64,000 nt of DNA from Shewanella marinintestina (GCF_023283845.1 NZ_JAKILC010000007.1:186001-250000); one strand, 5' to 3'. Counted from the stretch's first letter, positions 45,487-55,246 are shown. Translations and numbers: made by a program. Notes: generated by a model from the sequence alone, not told the origin.

Positions 45487-46277
45487 GATGGTAAACCCGT
45501 CAGCGGTGTTTTATTTAGCCCGGCTGCTTTATTTAGCCCCGCAGTCTTATTTGGCTCAGCAGTTTGGGACTGACAGCTTGCTTCTTTACAGGTAGCGGCT
45601 TTTGAACATAGCTGTGCAGCAGAGTCCGTACCGATACTCAAGGCTTGATCGAAGCCGTCTAACCAGAGGTTGAGTAGGTTAAGCGCATGAGCTAACTTGC
45701 TGCAGCGTCGCTCTGCCCAGAGAGTAAATAGGTGCGCCATGGTAATAGCGGGAACGGCGATAATCAGGCCTGCTGCGGTGGTGTTCATTGCAAGGCCTAA
45801 GCCGGACGCCAGTTGTGATGGGGTGACTGGGCCGTCAGACAAACCGAGTTGGTTAAACATCTCTATGAGCCCTAATACCGTGCCCAGTAAACCAAGTAGT
45901 GGGGTGATAACACCTATGATATGTAGCACTTTTAGCCCCGAAAGTAGCTTACTTTTTTGCTTTACTAGCCAGAGTGAAACTATCTCTTCGCGCATGGCGC
46001 GCGGCTGCTCGCCATGGCTCAATAATAAGGCAGTACCTTTGGCCAGCATGCTACGGCCTTGGCTTATTTGAGTCATTAAGGCTTGTCTTTGTTCAGGGGT
46101 TGCGCTGCGAGCCTGTTGGCGTAGCTGGGTGAGCCAGCTATCGCGTTTTGGCAGTTCATAAATCATGAGTGCTAAACGCTCAATAATAATCATCAAGCCT
46201 AAGAAAGCGCAGATAAGTAACGGCCAAGTTAAGTAGCCCAGCTGTTCGATGAGTTGTTGGTATAAGGGTTGAGACAT
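45483..46277 (-). CDS. exbB: ExbB, TonB-system proton channel subunit
   Basis: A 264-residue MotA/TolQ/ExbB protein with three helices and the conserved GVITPLLGLLGTVLGLIEMFNQLG and AMNTTAAGLIIAVPAI segments. The C-terminus ends in an unusual repetitive tail (NKTAGLNKAAGLNKTPL), seen in the DNA as near-identical repeats around 45500-45550. The tail is probably a lineage-specific extension without catalytic role. Confidence 0.94.
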   Translation of the reverse strand: MSQPLYQQLIEQLGYLTWPLLICAFLGLMIIIERLALMIYELPKRDSWLTQLRQQARSATPEQRQALMTQISQGRSMLAKGTALLLSHGEQPRAMREEIVSLWLVKQKSKLLSGLKVLHIIGVITPLLGLLGTVLGLIEMFNQLGLSDGPVTPSQLASGLGLAMNTTAAGLIIAVPAITMAHLFTLWAERRCSKLAHALNLLNLWLDGFDQALSIGTDSAAQLCSKAATCKEASCQSQTAEPNKTAGLNKAAGLNKTPLTGLPS

Positions 46278-46437
46278 GGTGTTTCCTTGGCGATAACTTA
46301 GTTATCGCATTAACGATATAAACAAATAAATGTGTATTGCGTCTTCCCTTAAACGCGTATTTATAGCCTTACTTTCCCCGTAAGGTTTGTTGCATTAACG
46401 GCTTAATTCAGTTCGTTTAGCTAGATTTGAGCCGTGA

Positions 46438-47202
46438 TTAATTCAATGCAAATTTCACCGGTACACGCACTGTGTAGGCATAAGCTGTTTGTGGTTTAGG
46501 CGCGGCGAATTGCCATTTTTCTACCGCACTTAGAGCAGCCTTATCGAGTAGGCGGTAGCCAGAGCTGTCAACCAATGTTAGTGATAATTGCTCACCTAAT
46601 TGGTTGAACATCACCTCAATTGTTGCTGTACCTTGAAAGCCTTTTTTACGAGCTTTTTTAGGGTAGCTAGGTTGCGCTGGTGGGCTGGCAAAGGTGGGTT
46701 GGCTTAATGCTACAGCTTGTTTGCTTACACCTTGTTTTGCGTCTACTTGTGCTTGGTTGTGGGCTGTTTGCGGCTCAAGCTTTGGTTCAAGTGCTGATTG
46801 TTTTGCTTCAGCAGTAGACTTAGCTTTATGCGGTGCCGGTTTTTTCGGCTCAAGCTTAGCGACTTGTTTAGTTGGTTTGACTGTAGGCTCAACCTTTGGC
46901 TTAGGTTTGGCTTTAGGTTTAGGTTTAGTCGTAGGTTTAGTTTTAGCCTCTGTTTTTGCTTTGGCTATTTTTTTTGGCTGCAGCTTGGGTTCAATTTGGG
47001 TTTCTGCTGGCGAAATTTCAGGCTCAATGACTTTGGGCGCTTGGCTTGCTTGCATGGCTATCGATAGGCTAACAGCTTGATTAGACCCCATGGCAGAACC
47101 AGAACTGAGCTGCAGTTCTGGTTGGCTATTTTGTGAGGCAAGTACACCGCCTTGGATTAAAACCGTTAAGCAACCAAAAGCAAAATAACGTTTAGGTGTC
47201 AT
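46438..47202 (-). CDS. tonB: TonB
   Basis: A 254-residue TonB protein. A short N-terminal helix (FAFGCLTVLIQGGVLA) anchors it, a long Lys/Pro/Ala-rich spacer (about 60-150, many K-P repeats) spans the periplasm, and the C-terminal domain has YPKKARKKGFQGTATIEVMFN and VEKWQFAAPKP. The spacer's low complexity generates long spurious frames on the other strand. It is divergent from the heme receptor with a Fur box in the shared region and heads exbB-exbD-hmuTUV. Confidence 0.93.
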   Translation of the reverse strand: MTPKRYFAFGCLTVLIQGGVLASQNSQPELQLSSGSAMGSNQAVSLSIAMQASQAPKVIEPEISPAETQIEPKLQPKKIAKAKTEAKTKPTTKPKPKAKPKPKVEPTVKPTKQVAKLEPKKPAPHKAKSTAEAKQSALEPKLEPQTAHNQAQVDAKQGVSKQAVALSQPTFASPPAQPSYPKKARKKGFQGTATIEVMFNQLGEQLSLTLVDSSGYRLLDKAALSAVEKWQFAAPKPQTAYAYTVRVPVKFALN

Positions 47203-47555
47203 GGTGAAAACTCTTAGCCAATTAGTCTATAAATATTATTAATTAGTGCCGACTAAAGTAACTTGTTTGAAATGATGTAAGTTCAATTTGATAATCAGCC
47301 ACTCGCTTTACAAAACTGACAAATGGAGCTGTTATTTACATAATTTACAAATAGTTATAAATACTAGTCGCGATAGTGTCTAAACAAGATATATTATATT
47401 GAATGAGATCGCAAATGATAATGATTTTCATTTGATCTATTTTTTTATCTCAGGTAAAGTGCCGAAAATAACAAAACGGCAGTCTTAAATTCTTAATCCT
47501 AACTAAGAGGATTCAAGATAAGACGCTATCAATACTTACCTTGAGGATTGAACCA
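47203..47555. other. Divergent regulatory region of the heme locus
   Basis: Apart from the Fur box at 47413-47433, this 353-bp AT-rich region contains no gene. It must hold both promoters; I could not assign -10/-35 elements with confidence. Confidence 0.6.
47413..47433. promoter_or_regulatory. Fur box between tonB and the heme receptor gene
   Basis: AAATGATAATGATTTTCATTT is a near-consensus Fur site about 120 bp before the receptor start and 210 bp before tonB. It should repress the receptor and possibly both divergent units under iron sufficiency. Confidence 0.8.
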
Positions 47556-49622
47556 ATGATCAAGAAGCCTGTTGTAATCGCAATTGCGATGGCTCTTAGC
47601 TCTAGCGCTTATGCAGCGCAAACTCAGCAAGCCAATAAGCAACAAGTCACCGAATTTGACGAAGTGCTTGTTACTGCAACTCGCGTCAGCGAAAAAGCGT
47701 CAGAAACTAGCCGTAGCGTAGCGGTTGTGAGTGAAGAGCAATTGCAAGAGTCGCAACCAGCATCGGTTGCACAGGCATTGAAAAACGAAGCCAATATCAA
47801 CGTGAGCAATGGCCCACGCGCTTCATCTCAAGGGGTTGAAATTCGTGGCCTAGGCGGTCAGCGAGTATTACAAACGATTGATGGCGCTCGTCAAAACACT
47901 AATTCTGGGCATCGCGGAACCTACTTTATGGACCCTGAGCTTTTAAGCTCGGTCGAAGTGGTTCGCGGGCCTGCAAGTAGCCTATGGGGCAGCGGTGCGA
48001 TTGGTGGTGTGGTTGCGCAAAACACTAAATCAGCCTCTGACTTTTTAGATGAAGAAGACACTTTTGGTGGTTATCTAAAGCAAGGTTATGAGTCAAATGG
48101 CGATCGCATTAAAACCAGTGGTGCTATCTACGGTTTAACTGAAACGCAGTCGGCAGGCAAAGTAGACTGGTTGCTTAATGGTAGCTACTACGACAGTAAT
48201 AATATCAAAATTGGTAACGATCAAACGCTAGAAAATAGCTCGTCAGACGGTACCAGCGGTTTGGCTAAGTTTGGCTGGGAACCTACAGATGATCAGCGCT
48301 TGCAGTTATCTGCGCGTTTTTCAAATATTGACGAGCTGGTACCAAGCAACCCTTCTACTAATGTAGGTAGCTCGGTGCCTTTGGTTAAGCGTAAAACTGA
48401 AGATCAAAATGTGACTTTAGATTACAGCTTAAATCCTACCGATAATGCGCTGCTAGATTTAAACGCGACCTTGTACTGGAATGGTACCAACTACGATGAA
48501 GACCGCGTCACTAAAAATCAGTTTGATAGCACTGAATTTGAAACCTTAGGTTTTAGCTTAAGCAACGCCTCTACGTTTGGTAATACCGTGCTGACATACG
48601 GTGTGGATGGTTATCAAGACTCGATTAAAACAGTCCGTGACGATAGCGGCCAATCAGGTCAGCGTCCAGATGATATTGATGGCAACAGCACTGTTTGGGG
48701 CGCTTATACTCGCGCTGATATCGAACTCTCTGACAGCTGGTCAGTTGACGCCGCAGTACGTTATGACGCGTTTGAAAATGAAAGTAACAACTTGAATCAG
48801 TCATCAGACGATAACGCCTTCTCGCCTTCAGTCGGGCTAGTATGGAAAACCACTGATTGGTTAACCTTAAGTGCTCGTTACGATCAAGCATTCCGTGCTC
48901 CAAGTATGGAAGAGATGTACTCAACAGGTACCCATTACTGCATTCCACCTATCCCAGGCTTCTTACCAAATGGATTATGTAACACCTTTGAAATCAATCC
49001 AGACTTGAAAGCAGAGCAAGCGGAAAACAAAGAAATTAAAGCCGATTTACGTTTTGCCAATCTTGCGGGTAATGACGAATTAGCAATTACCCTAAACGTA
49101 TTTAGAAACGATGTTGATGACTTTATCGAGCAATCTGTTTCTGATCCGCTAATGGGGATCCCAGGCTTTGAGCAAACCACCTCTTGGAACAACGTTGATG
49201 AAGCTAAGCTAACCGGTTTTGAATTCAGTACTCGTTACCGTTACGAGCAAACTCGAGTGAGCTTTAACTACGGTCAAACCGAAGGTAAAGACAAAACGAC
49301 TGATGAATACCTATCTAACATTCCAGCCAAGAAGCTATCGATTGATCTGTCACAAGGGATCATGGAAGGCGATATGAAGATAGGGACCCGCTTTAGTTAT
49401 GTGGCAGAGCAAGACGAGTTACCAGTAGACAACCTTAATCAATATGACTCATACAAACTTTGGGATGTTTACGTGGCGTGGGAGCCAGCCATGGGTACAT
49501 TTGAAGGTCTAAGAGTCGATTTCGCAGTAGAAAACATCGGTGATGAGGAATATCGCCAAGCGTGGCAAACCTTGTATGAGCAAGGCAGGAATTTCAAATT
49601 GTCAGCGCGCTATAGCTTCTAA
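47556..49622 (+). CDS. hugA: TonB-dependent outer-membrane heme receptor HugA
   Basis: A 688-residue receptor with signal peptide (cleavage after YAAQ), TonB box region EFDEVLVTATR, plug domain GVEIRGLGGQRVLQTIDGAR and a 22-strand barrel. The heme receptor motifs FRAP and NPDL are present (FRAPSMEEM and INPDLKAEQAENKE) with His in GTHYC between them. Ends with FKLSARYSF. A TTG at 47541 opens the frame, but the ATG at 47556 after GAGG gives a normal signal peptide. First gene of hugA-hutX-hutZ. Confidence 0.94.
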   Translation: MIKKPVVIAIAMALSSSAYAAQTQQANKQQVTEFDEVLVTATRVSEKASETSRSVAVVSEEQLQESQPASVAQALKNEANINVSNGPRASSQGVEIRGLGGQRVLQTIDGARQNTNSGHRGTYFMDPELLSSVEVVRGPASSLWGSGAIGGVVAQNTKSASDFLDEEDTFGGYLKQGYESNGDRIKTSGAIYGLTETQSAGKVDWLLNGSYYDSNNIKIGNDQTLENSSSDGTSGLAKFGWEPTDDQRLQLSARFSNIDELVPSNPSTNVGSSVPLVKRKTEDQNVTLDYSLNPTDNALLDLNATLYWNGTNYDEDRVTKNQFDSTEFETLGFSLSNASTFGNTVLTYGVDGYQDSIKTVRDDSGQSGQRPDDIDGNSTVWGAYTRADIELSDSWSVDAAVRYDAFENESNNLNQSSDDNAFSPSVGLVWKTTDWLTLSARYDQAFRAPSMEEMYSTGTHYCIPPIPGFLPNGLCNTFEINPDLKAEQAENKEIKADLRFANLAGNDELAITLNVFRNDVDDFIEQSVSDPLMGIPGFEQTTSWNNVDEAKLTGFEFSTRYRYEQTRVSFNYGQTEGKDKTTDEYLSNIPAKKLSIDLSQGIMEGDMKIGTRFSYVAEQDELPVDNLNQYDSYKLWDVYVAWEPAMGTFEGLRVDFAVENIGDEEYRQAWQTLYEQGRNFKLSARYSF

Positions 49623-49697
49623 GTAAGCTAATTGAGAACGAGGTCGGCTCATTAACATGCGTCGACCTCTTTGCCGTTATTTTATAGGAGATATTCC

Positions 49698-50207
49698 ATG
49701 TCTGTATCAATAGAGCAAATCCGTCAGCATCTAGAAGCTAACCCCGCGGCTATGCCTAGCCAAGTTGCAGCAGAACTCAGCATCAGTGAATTTGAAGTGG
49801 TATCAGCACTACCAAGCGAGCAACTGAGCATATTACCGCTAGAGCAAAAAAATGTGCTGTTAGCTGAGTTACCAGAGTGGGGCAATATGACCACGATTAT
49901 TTCAGCATCTGGCAGTATTTTTGAGTTTAAAGGCAGCTTTCCGAAAGGTAAATATGCCCACGGTTATTACAACTTAATCACTAAAGGCGATGGCTTACAT
50001 GGCCATTTAAAGCTTGATGTCATTAGCGCGATTGCGCTTATCAGTAAGCCATTTAGGGGCACCGAAAGTCACTCAATCAACTTTTTTGGCCCACAAGGTG
50101 AAGTGGTATTTAAGGTGTATTTAGGTCGTGACAAAAAGCGCGTGTTATTGCCTGAACAAGTGGCACGATTTAATGAGTTAAAGCAGCAACTTGTCGTATC
50201 GGCTTAA
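49698..50207 (+). CDS. hutX: Cytoplasmic heme carrier protein HutX/HugX
   Basis: A 169-residue protein of the HutX/ChuX family: WGNMTTIISASGSIFEFKGSFPKGKYAHGYYNL and GHLKLDVISAIALISKPFRGTESHSINFFG. HutX transfers imported heme to HutZ. The frame opens at 49671, but TAGGAG lies 7 nt before the ATG at 49698 (MSVSIEQI), so that is the start. It follows the receptor by 75 bp and precedes hutZ. Confidence 0.93.
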   Translation: MSVSIEQIRQHLEANPAAMPSQVAAELSISEFEVVSALPSEQLSILPLEQKNVLLAELPEWGNMTTIISASGSIFEFKGSFPKGKYAHGYYNLITKGDGLHGHLKLDVISAIALISKPFRGTESHSINFFGPQGEVVFKVYLGRDKKRVLLPEQVARFNELKQQLVVSA

Positions 50208-50243
50208 GTCGAGTTACCGAATAATAATTTAGAGAGTAGAGTC

Positions 50244-50792
50244 ATGACCACTGAAAAAGAACAGCGCTTACGTGAAAAGCTATTGCCAGAAATTGAAGAG
50301 TTTAAAGCCCAGCGTTCAACGCTGCAGTTAGCCACACAAGATGCTGATGGCGTACCCAACGCTAGTTATGCCCCTTTTGCTTTGGCTGATGATGGTTTTT
50401 ATATTTTGGTTAGTGAACTTGCGCGTCATGGCACCAACCTAAAAGCGTCTAATCGTCTGTCGGTTATGTTGTTAGAAGATGAAGCGGAAGCTAAAAGCGT
50501 TTTTGCACGCAAGCGTTTAACGTTTGATGCCACTGCAGAATTGGTTGATCGCGACAGCGAAACCTTTACCAAAGGGGTTGCGGCATTATCAATACGTTTT
50601 GGTGAGATGATTGATAACCTAGCAGGTCTTGGCGATTTCAATCTATTTAAGCTAAACCCGCATCATGGTTTATATGTCAAAGGCTTTGGTCAGGCATTTA
50701 GCTTATCAGGCTCAGAGCTATTGGATGTTGACTGGAAGCGCGATGGTCACCACGGTACGCCTAAGGCTGAACTTATTGATGAGGCAAGCTGA
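50244..50792 (+). CDS. hutZ: Heme utilization protein HutZ/HugZ
   Basis: A 182-residue split-barrel protein of the HugZ family: LQLATQDADGVPNASYAPFALADDGFYILVSELARHGTNL, ARKRLTFDATAELVDRDS and a C-terminal NPHHGLYVKGFGQAFSLSG with the heme-binding His region. HutZ cleaves heme with release of iron. It is the last gene of the receptor operon; a terminator follows at 50923-50942. Confidence 0.93.
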   Translation: MTTEKEQRLREKLLPEIEEFKAQRSTLQLATQDADGVPNASYAPFALADDGFYILVSELARHGTNLKASNRLSVMLLEDEAEAKSVFARKRLTFDATAELVDRDSETFTKGVAALSIRFGEMIDNLAGLGDFNLFKLNPHHGLYVKGFGQAFSLSGSELLDVDWKRDGHHGTPKAELIDEAS

Positions 50793-50922
50793 TTCAAAAG
50801 GCTGAATAAGGTTACATTAATAAGGCTATAGCAATCAGAAAAAGACACTCGCCTATGGTACAAACATCTCGTTAAACCCTTTAGCGAGATAAATAAAAGT
50901 ATTCTGATCTAAATAAACATTG

Positions 50923-50942
50923 CCCGCCTTCGTGCGGGTTTT
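50923..50942 (+). terminator. Terminator after hutZ
   Basis: CCCGC-CTTCGT-GCGGG followed by TTTT; short but GC-rich stem. Confidence 0.65.
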
Positions 50943-50995
50943 GTTATTCTGCTGTTGTTTTCATTTTAACCTTACTTAAGGTTAGGGATATTGCA

Positions 50996-52873
50996 TTGAA
51001 TCAAAACACTTCTTCTGTCGCTAATGGCGATAGTCATTCAAAGGCTACGACGAATGACTCAGATAAACCTAAAAATACACCTCATGTAAGCCAGCGTGCA
51101 GTGCTGCCGTGGATTGGCGCATTTTTAAAGCCGTATCGCGCCAAAGTTATCACCGCGATTATCTTTTTGTTTATCGGTTCACTCGCTTGGCTATCGCTTG
51201 GTCAAGGCGTGCGCCTTATGGTCGATGAAGGTTTTTTAAAAGATAACGGTTCACGCTTAAATGAGATTATCTTGCTGGTCATAGGTATTACCGCATTGAG
51301 CAGTAGCGCAATTTTTTGTCGTTTTTATTTAATGACCTGGCTGGGTGAGCGCGTTAGTGCTGATATTCGCTTAAAGGTGTATGACCACTTACTGAAACTA
51401 TCACCGGGTTTTTATGCCAAGCTGAGAACCGGTGAGATGATCTCCCGTTTTACTGCCGACTCAACCTTGTTGCAGTCTGTTGTCGGTTCAAGCTTGTCGA
51501 TGGCGCTGCGTGCCAGTGTGACTGTGCTAGGTGGCATCGTCATGATGGCGATTACTAGTTTTAAAATGACAGGTTTAGTCTTGTTAGCCGTGCCTATGGT
51601 ACTTGGGCCTATTTTCTTCTTCGGTCGTAAGGTGCGTGACTTATCACGTAAAAGCCAAGATAAAGTTGGGGACTTAGGGGCTTATGTTGATGAAACATTG
51701 CATGAGATCCACACCGTGCAAGCTTATTCTCATGAAGACCAAGACCGCGCCTTGTTTAATCATCGCGTTGAAGCAGTGATGGATGCAGCCAAAGGCCGAA
51801 TTAAGTACCGCTCAATCCTTATCTCACTGGTAATGTTTTTAAGTATTTTAGCCATAGCTTTAGTGATGTGGGTTGGCGCGCACGATGTCATGAGTGGGGC
51901 GATTAGTGCCGGTGAGCTGTCGGCCTTTATGTTTTACGCGGTAATGGTGGCAGGCTCTGTGGCAACCATCAGTGAAGTGATTGGCGAAATTCAACGTGCG
52001 GCAGGTGCTACTGAGCGTTTGATTGAGCTCATTGAAACCCCGATAGATATCCCTGTGGTAGAAAACCCACTTGGGCTACCAACGCCCGTGCGCGGTGAAC
52101 TGCAGCTTAAAAATGTACGATTTAGCTATAGCAATATGAGTGATAGTGCTGATAGCAGCCTTGAGCCTGTTTTTAATAACAACAACGAAGTCATTCGTGG
52201 CCTCAATATTGATATCAAGCCCGGTGAACGTGTGGCACTGGTTGGCGCTAGTGGCGCCGGTAAAAGTACCTTATTCGAATTACTACAACGCTTTTATGTG
52301 CTCGATAGCGGCTCGATTGAACTTGATGGCATAGATATCGCCAAGCTGACGCCACAAATTCTGCGACAGCAATATGCTCTGGTGCCACAAGAGTCAGTAA
52401 TTTTTGCGACTAGCGTACTAGAGAACGTGCGTTATGGCCGCCTTGATGCGAGCGAAGCAGATGTAAAGCAGGCTTGTATTGCTGCCAAAGCTGATGAGTT
52501 TATCACTGAGTTTAGCGACGGCTACCAAACCTATTTAGGCGAGCGCGGCGTACGTTTATCTGGCGGGCAAAAGCAGCGAATTGCGATTGCCAGAGCAATA
52601 TTAGCTGATAGACCAATTCTGTTATTAGACGAAGCGACCAGCGCGCTCGATGCGGTGAGTGAGCATAAAGTTAAACAAGCACTCGATAGCTTGATGACAA
52701 GCAAAACAACGCTGATTATTGCCCATAGGCTAGCAACGGTTATCAATGCCGACCGCATTTTAGTGTTAGATAAAGGTCAAGTAGTGGCTAGTGGCACTCA
52801 TCAACAGCTGATGCTAAGCAGCGAGCTTTATCGTGAATTTGCCAGCTTGCAGTTATTAACTGAGCAAGACTAA
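50996..52873 (+). CDS. MsbA/LmrA-like homodimeric ABC exporter (fused membrane and ATPase domains)
   Basis: A 625-residue half-exporter. Residues about 45-340 form a six-helix ABC membrane domain (LRTGEMISRFTADSTLLQSVVGSSLS, DETLHEIHTVQAYSHED); the ATPase has Walker A LVGASGAGKSTLF, signature RLSGGQKQRIAIARA and Walker B PILLLDEATSALD, with IIAHRLATV. The first 30 residues are polar and variable. The start is TTG (50996) behind AGGG. Likely a lipid or drug exporter; being separate from lpxK, it is not the housekeeping msbA by context. Confidence 0.9.
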   Translation: MNQNTSSVANGDSHSKATTNDSDKPKNTPHVSQRAVLPWIGAFLKPYRAKVITAIIFLFIGSLAWLSLGQGVRLMVDEGFLKDNGSRLNEIILLVIGITALSSSAIFCRFYLMTWLGERVSADIRLKVYDHLLKLSPGFYAKLRTGEMISRFTADSTLLQSVVGSSLSMALRASVTVLGGIVMMAITSFKMTGLVLLAVPMVLGPIFFFGRKVRDLSRKSQDKVGDLGAYVDETLHEIHTVQAYSHEDQDRALFNHRVEAVMDAAKGRIKYRSILISLVMFLSILAIALVMWVGAHDVMSGAISAGELSAFMFYAVMVAGSVATISEVIGEIQRAAGATERLIELIETPIDIPVVENPLGLPTPVRGELQLKNVRFSYSNMSDSADSSLEPVFNNNNEVIRGLNIDIKPGERVALVGASGAGKSTLFELLQRFYVLDSGSIELDGIDIAKLTPQILRQQYALVPQESVIFATSVLENVRYGRLDASEADVKQACIAAKADEFITEFSDGYQTYLGERGVRLSGGQKQRIAIARAILADRPILLLDEATSALDAVSEHKVKQALDSLMTSKTTLIIAHRLATVINADRILVLDKGQVVASGTHQQLMLSSELYREFASLQLLTEQD

Positions 52874-52975
52874 GTGAAGACAGATTAAATATTTTTGACG
52901 CTTAGTTAAACTTTATAGCGCTGGTGAACGTATTGTTATTTAATGGGTTTATCAGCAAAAAATAGAGAGAAGAAT

Positions 52976-53488
52976 ATGCGTTTGATAATGATGTTCAGTT
53001 TACTGTTTTTATCTGCCTGCACGAGTTTACCAAGCGGTATAGAGCCGGTTAAAGGCTTTGAGTTACCGCGCTACTTAGGCACTTGGTATGAAATAGCGCG
53101 TCTTGATCATAGTTTTGAACGCGGACTTAATCAGGTGACTGCGACCTACTCGATGAAAGACGATGGTGGCGTGCAGGTGATTAATCGCGGTTTTTCAACT
53201 GCCGAGCAAAGCTGGGATGAAGCTGAGGGCAAAGCCTACTTTGTTGATAGCCCAGATATTGGCCATCTTAAGGTATCTTTCTTTGGACCATTTTATGGTG
53301 CTTATGTGGTGTATGAACTCGATACTAAAGATTACCAATACGCCTTCATCACTAGCTATAACCGTGACTACCTATGGTTTTTATCGCGCACACCGACTGT
53401 GGATGAAGCGCTAAAGCAGCAGTTTATCGAGCAAGCTAACAAGCTTGGTTTTGCCACGGACCAGATCATTTGGGTCAAACAAAGTTAG
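52976..53488 (+). CDS. blc: Outer-membrane lipoprotein of the lipocalin family (Blc-like)
   Basis: A 170-residue protein with a lipoprotein signal (MRLIMMFSLLFLSACTS; lipobox LSAC, Cys about residue 15). The lipocalin motif GTWYEIARLDHSFERGL and YSMKDDGGVQVINRG, FFGPFYGAYVVYELD and DYLWFLSRTP match bacterial Blc, which binds lysophospholipids in the outer membrane. The frame opens at 52943 but GAGAGAAG lies 3-5 nt before the ATG at 52976. Confidence 0.92.
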   Translation: MRLIMMFSLLFLSACTSLPSGIEPVKGFELPRYLGTWYEIARLDHSFERGLNQVTATYSMKDDGGVQVINRGFSTAEQSWDEAEGKAYFVDSPDIGHLKVSFFGPFYGAYVVYELDTKDYQYAFITSYNRDYLWFLSRTPTVDEALKQQFIEQANKLGFATDQIIWVKQS

Positions 53489-53512
53489 TTAGAATTAAAA
53501 ACAATACAGACT

Positions 53513-53537
53513 AAAAAGGAGCCTTAGGCTCCTTTTT
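53513..53537. terminator. Bidirectional terminator after the lipocalin gene
   Basis: AAAAAGGAGCC-TTA-GGCTCCTTTTT, a perfect 11-bp stem. Confidence 0.9.
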
Positions 53538-53581
53538 ACTATCTGTGACTTAAACAGGCGACCTTGGCGCAGCTTATGTCG

Positions 53582-53659
53582 CTTTTACTTTTGAGCTACT
53601 TACGTAACTTTTACCTTGGAGCTACTTACGTAACTTTTACCTTGGAGCTACTTACGTAG
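53582..53659. repeat. Three tandem 26-bp repeats spanning the 3' end of the acyl-CoA ligase gene
   Basis: Units lie at 53582-53607, 53608-53633 and 53634-53659 (CTTTTACCTTGGAGCTACTTACGTAA type; second and third differ only at the last base, the first at three positions). The third copy includes the last codons and stop of the ligase gene. There are no spacers, so this is not a CRISPR array; it looks like slippage duplication of the gene end. Confidence 0.9.
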
Positions 53660-55246
53660 CTCGCGCCTTAAAATCTTACCTACGGTAGATTTGGGTAGGG
53701 CACTAACAAATTCAATGATTTTTGGTACTTTATACGCGGTAAGTTGTTCGCGGCAATAGTATTCAATTACCGTTTTAGCCTGCTCTATATCGCTATGTGG
53801 ATCGCTTAATACAATAACCGCTTTAACCGCTTCACCGCTGCGATCATCGTTAACGCCAATCACGGCACACTCTAATATGCTGTCATGGTTTGATAAAACG
53901 TCTTCCACCTCATTAGGGTAAACATTAAAACCCGAGACGATAATCATGTCTTTCTTACGGTCGACAATTTTGTGAAACCCATCTTCTGTCGCTACCGCAA
54001 TATCGCCGGTTTTAAAGAAACCAGCCTTGGTCATGACCTTATCGGTTTCAGCTTGGTTGTTCCAGTAACCTAGCATTACCTGCGGGCCAAATACGGCAAG
54101 CTCACCGGTTTCACCAATAGGAACTTCATTATCATCCATATCGAGGATTTTAACTTGGGTGGCGATCACCGGTTTGCCGATAGTACCAAGTTGCTCAAGC
54201 CCAGGTGAATTAAGTGATACCACTGGCGAGGTTTCAGATAAGCCATAACCTTCAGAAATGGTGCAAGCCGTTGTTTGCTGCCAAATGCTTGCCGCAGCTT
54301 GGGTAAGGGCGGTGCCGCCAGAAATGGTGACTTTAAGGTGACTAAAGTCTAGCGCTTGAAATGCAGGCTGATGGCATAGACCAACAAATAGAGTGTTAAG
54401 ACCGGCAAAGCCAGTAAATGGATAGTTTGATAACGTAGAGATTAAACCCGCAATATCTCGTGGATTAGGGATTAAAACGGAGCAGCCGCCGCGCTCATAA
54501 TAAAGCACCAAATTCACCATAAAGGCATAGATATGGTACACAGGGAGCGGTGCGACGAAGATCTCTTCACCTTCAATAATTCGGCTACCTAAGCGTGACT
54601 TAATCTGCATCGCGTTGGCAATTAAATTGCCGTGAGTCAGCATGGCACCTTTCGACAACCCTGTTGTGCCGCCTGTGTATTGCAGTGCCGCTATTTGGCC
54701 AAGTACGCTGATCACTGGCGCGTAGGTTAGCACCTCGCCTTTTGCCAATACATCGCAAAAAGGTACTGTTGCAAAAGGCACTTCAGGTTGTGGTTGCGGC
54801 GCGATTAAGTCCATCGCATGGGTAGATATAACAGTTTCAATACCTGTTTTTTCTACTACCTCAGTCAGTGTAGGCAGTAGATCTGATAGAACCACTAAGA
54901 CTTTAGCGCCGGAGTCATTAAACTGATGAATCAGTTCACGCTGGGTATAGAGAGGATTGGTATTCACCAGCACCATTCCAGCTTTGATAGCGCCGTAAGC
55001 GGCGATAACAAATTGGGTAATGTTGGGCAGCTGAATAGCAATTCTATCGCCTTGCACTAAACTCGTTTCTTGCTGTAAATAAGCAGCAAATTGGCGAGAG
55101 TAGCGATTAATTTCATTAAAGCTCGTTTCTTTACCAAGGCATGAATAAGCTGCTTTGTCGCCATAACGGGCACTGGCAAGTTCAATCAGATCGATAAGCG
55201 ATGCATAGCGTGAGAGATCGAGCGTTAAGTCTGAGTCGTAAGCCAT
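53648..55246 (-). CDS. Long-chain acyl-CoA synthetase (FadD-like AMP-binding ligase)
   Basis: A 532-residue ANL-superfamily ligase. Motifs: P-loop LQYTGGTTGLSKGAMLTHGN (about 180), EGYGLSETSPVV, KTGDIAV, VDRKKDMIIVSGFNVYPNEVED, and the catalytic lysine region LPKSTVGKILRREL at the C-terminus. It activates fatty acids to acyl-CoA via acyl-AMP. It is monocistronic; a 26-bp repeat tract begins in its last codons. FadD in the broad sense is well supported, chain length not. Confidence 0.93.
   Translation of the reverse strand: MAYDSDLTLDLSRYASLIDLIELASARYGDKAAYSCLGKETSFNEINRYSRQFAAYLQQETSLVQGDRIAIQLPNITQFVIAAYGAIKAGMVLVNTNPLYTQRELIHQFNDSGAKVLVVLSDLLPTLTEVVEKTGIETVISTHAMDLIAPQPQPEVPFATVPFCDVLAKGEVLTYAPVISVLGQIAALQYTGGTTGLSKGAMLTHGNLIANAMQIKSRLGSRIIEGEEIFVAPLPVYHIYAFMVNLVLYYERGGCSVLIPNPRDIAGLISTLSNYPFTGFAGLNTLFVGLCHQPAFQALDFSHLKVTISGGTALTQAAASIWQQTTACTISEGYGLSETSPVVSLNSPGLEQLGTIGKPVIATQVKILDMDDNEVPIGETGELAVFGPQVMLGYWNNQAETDKVMTKAGFFKTGDIAVATEDGFHKIVDRKKDMIIVSGFNVYPNEVEDVLSNHDSILECAVIGVNDDRSGEAVKAVIVLSDPHSDIEQAKTVIEYYCREQLTAYKVPKIIEFVSALPKSTVGKILRRELRK

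Noticed and set aside
46694..47080. 128- and 89-codon frames opposite tonB
   Set aside because: They arise from the Lys/Pro repeat of the TonB spacer; Phe/Gly/Leu-rich antisense products are not plausible proteins.
53582..53659. Possible CRISPR array
   Set aside because: Three 26-bp repeats are directly adjacent without spacers and run into a coding end; no cas genes are present.
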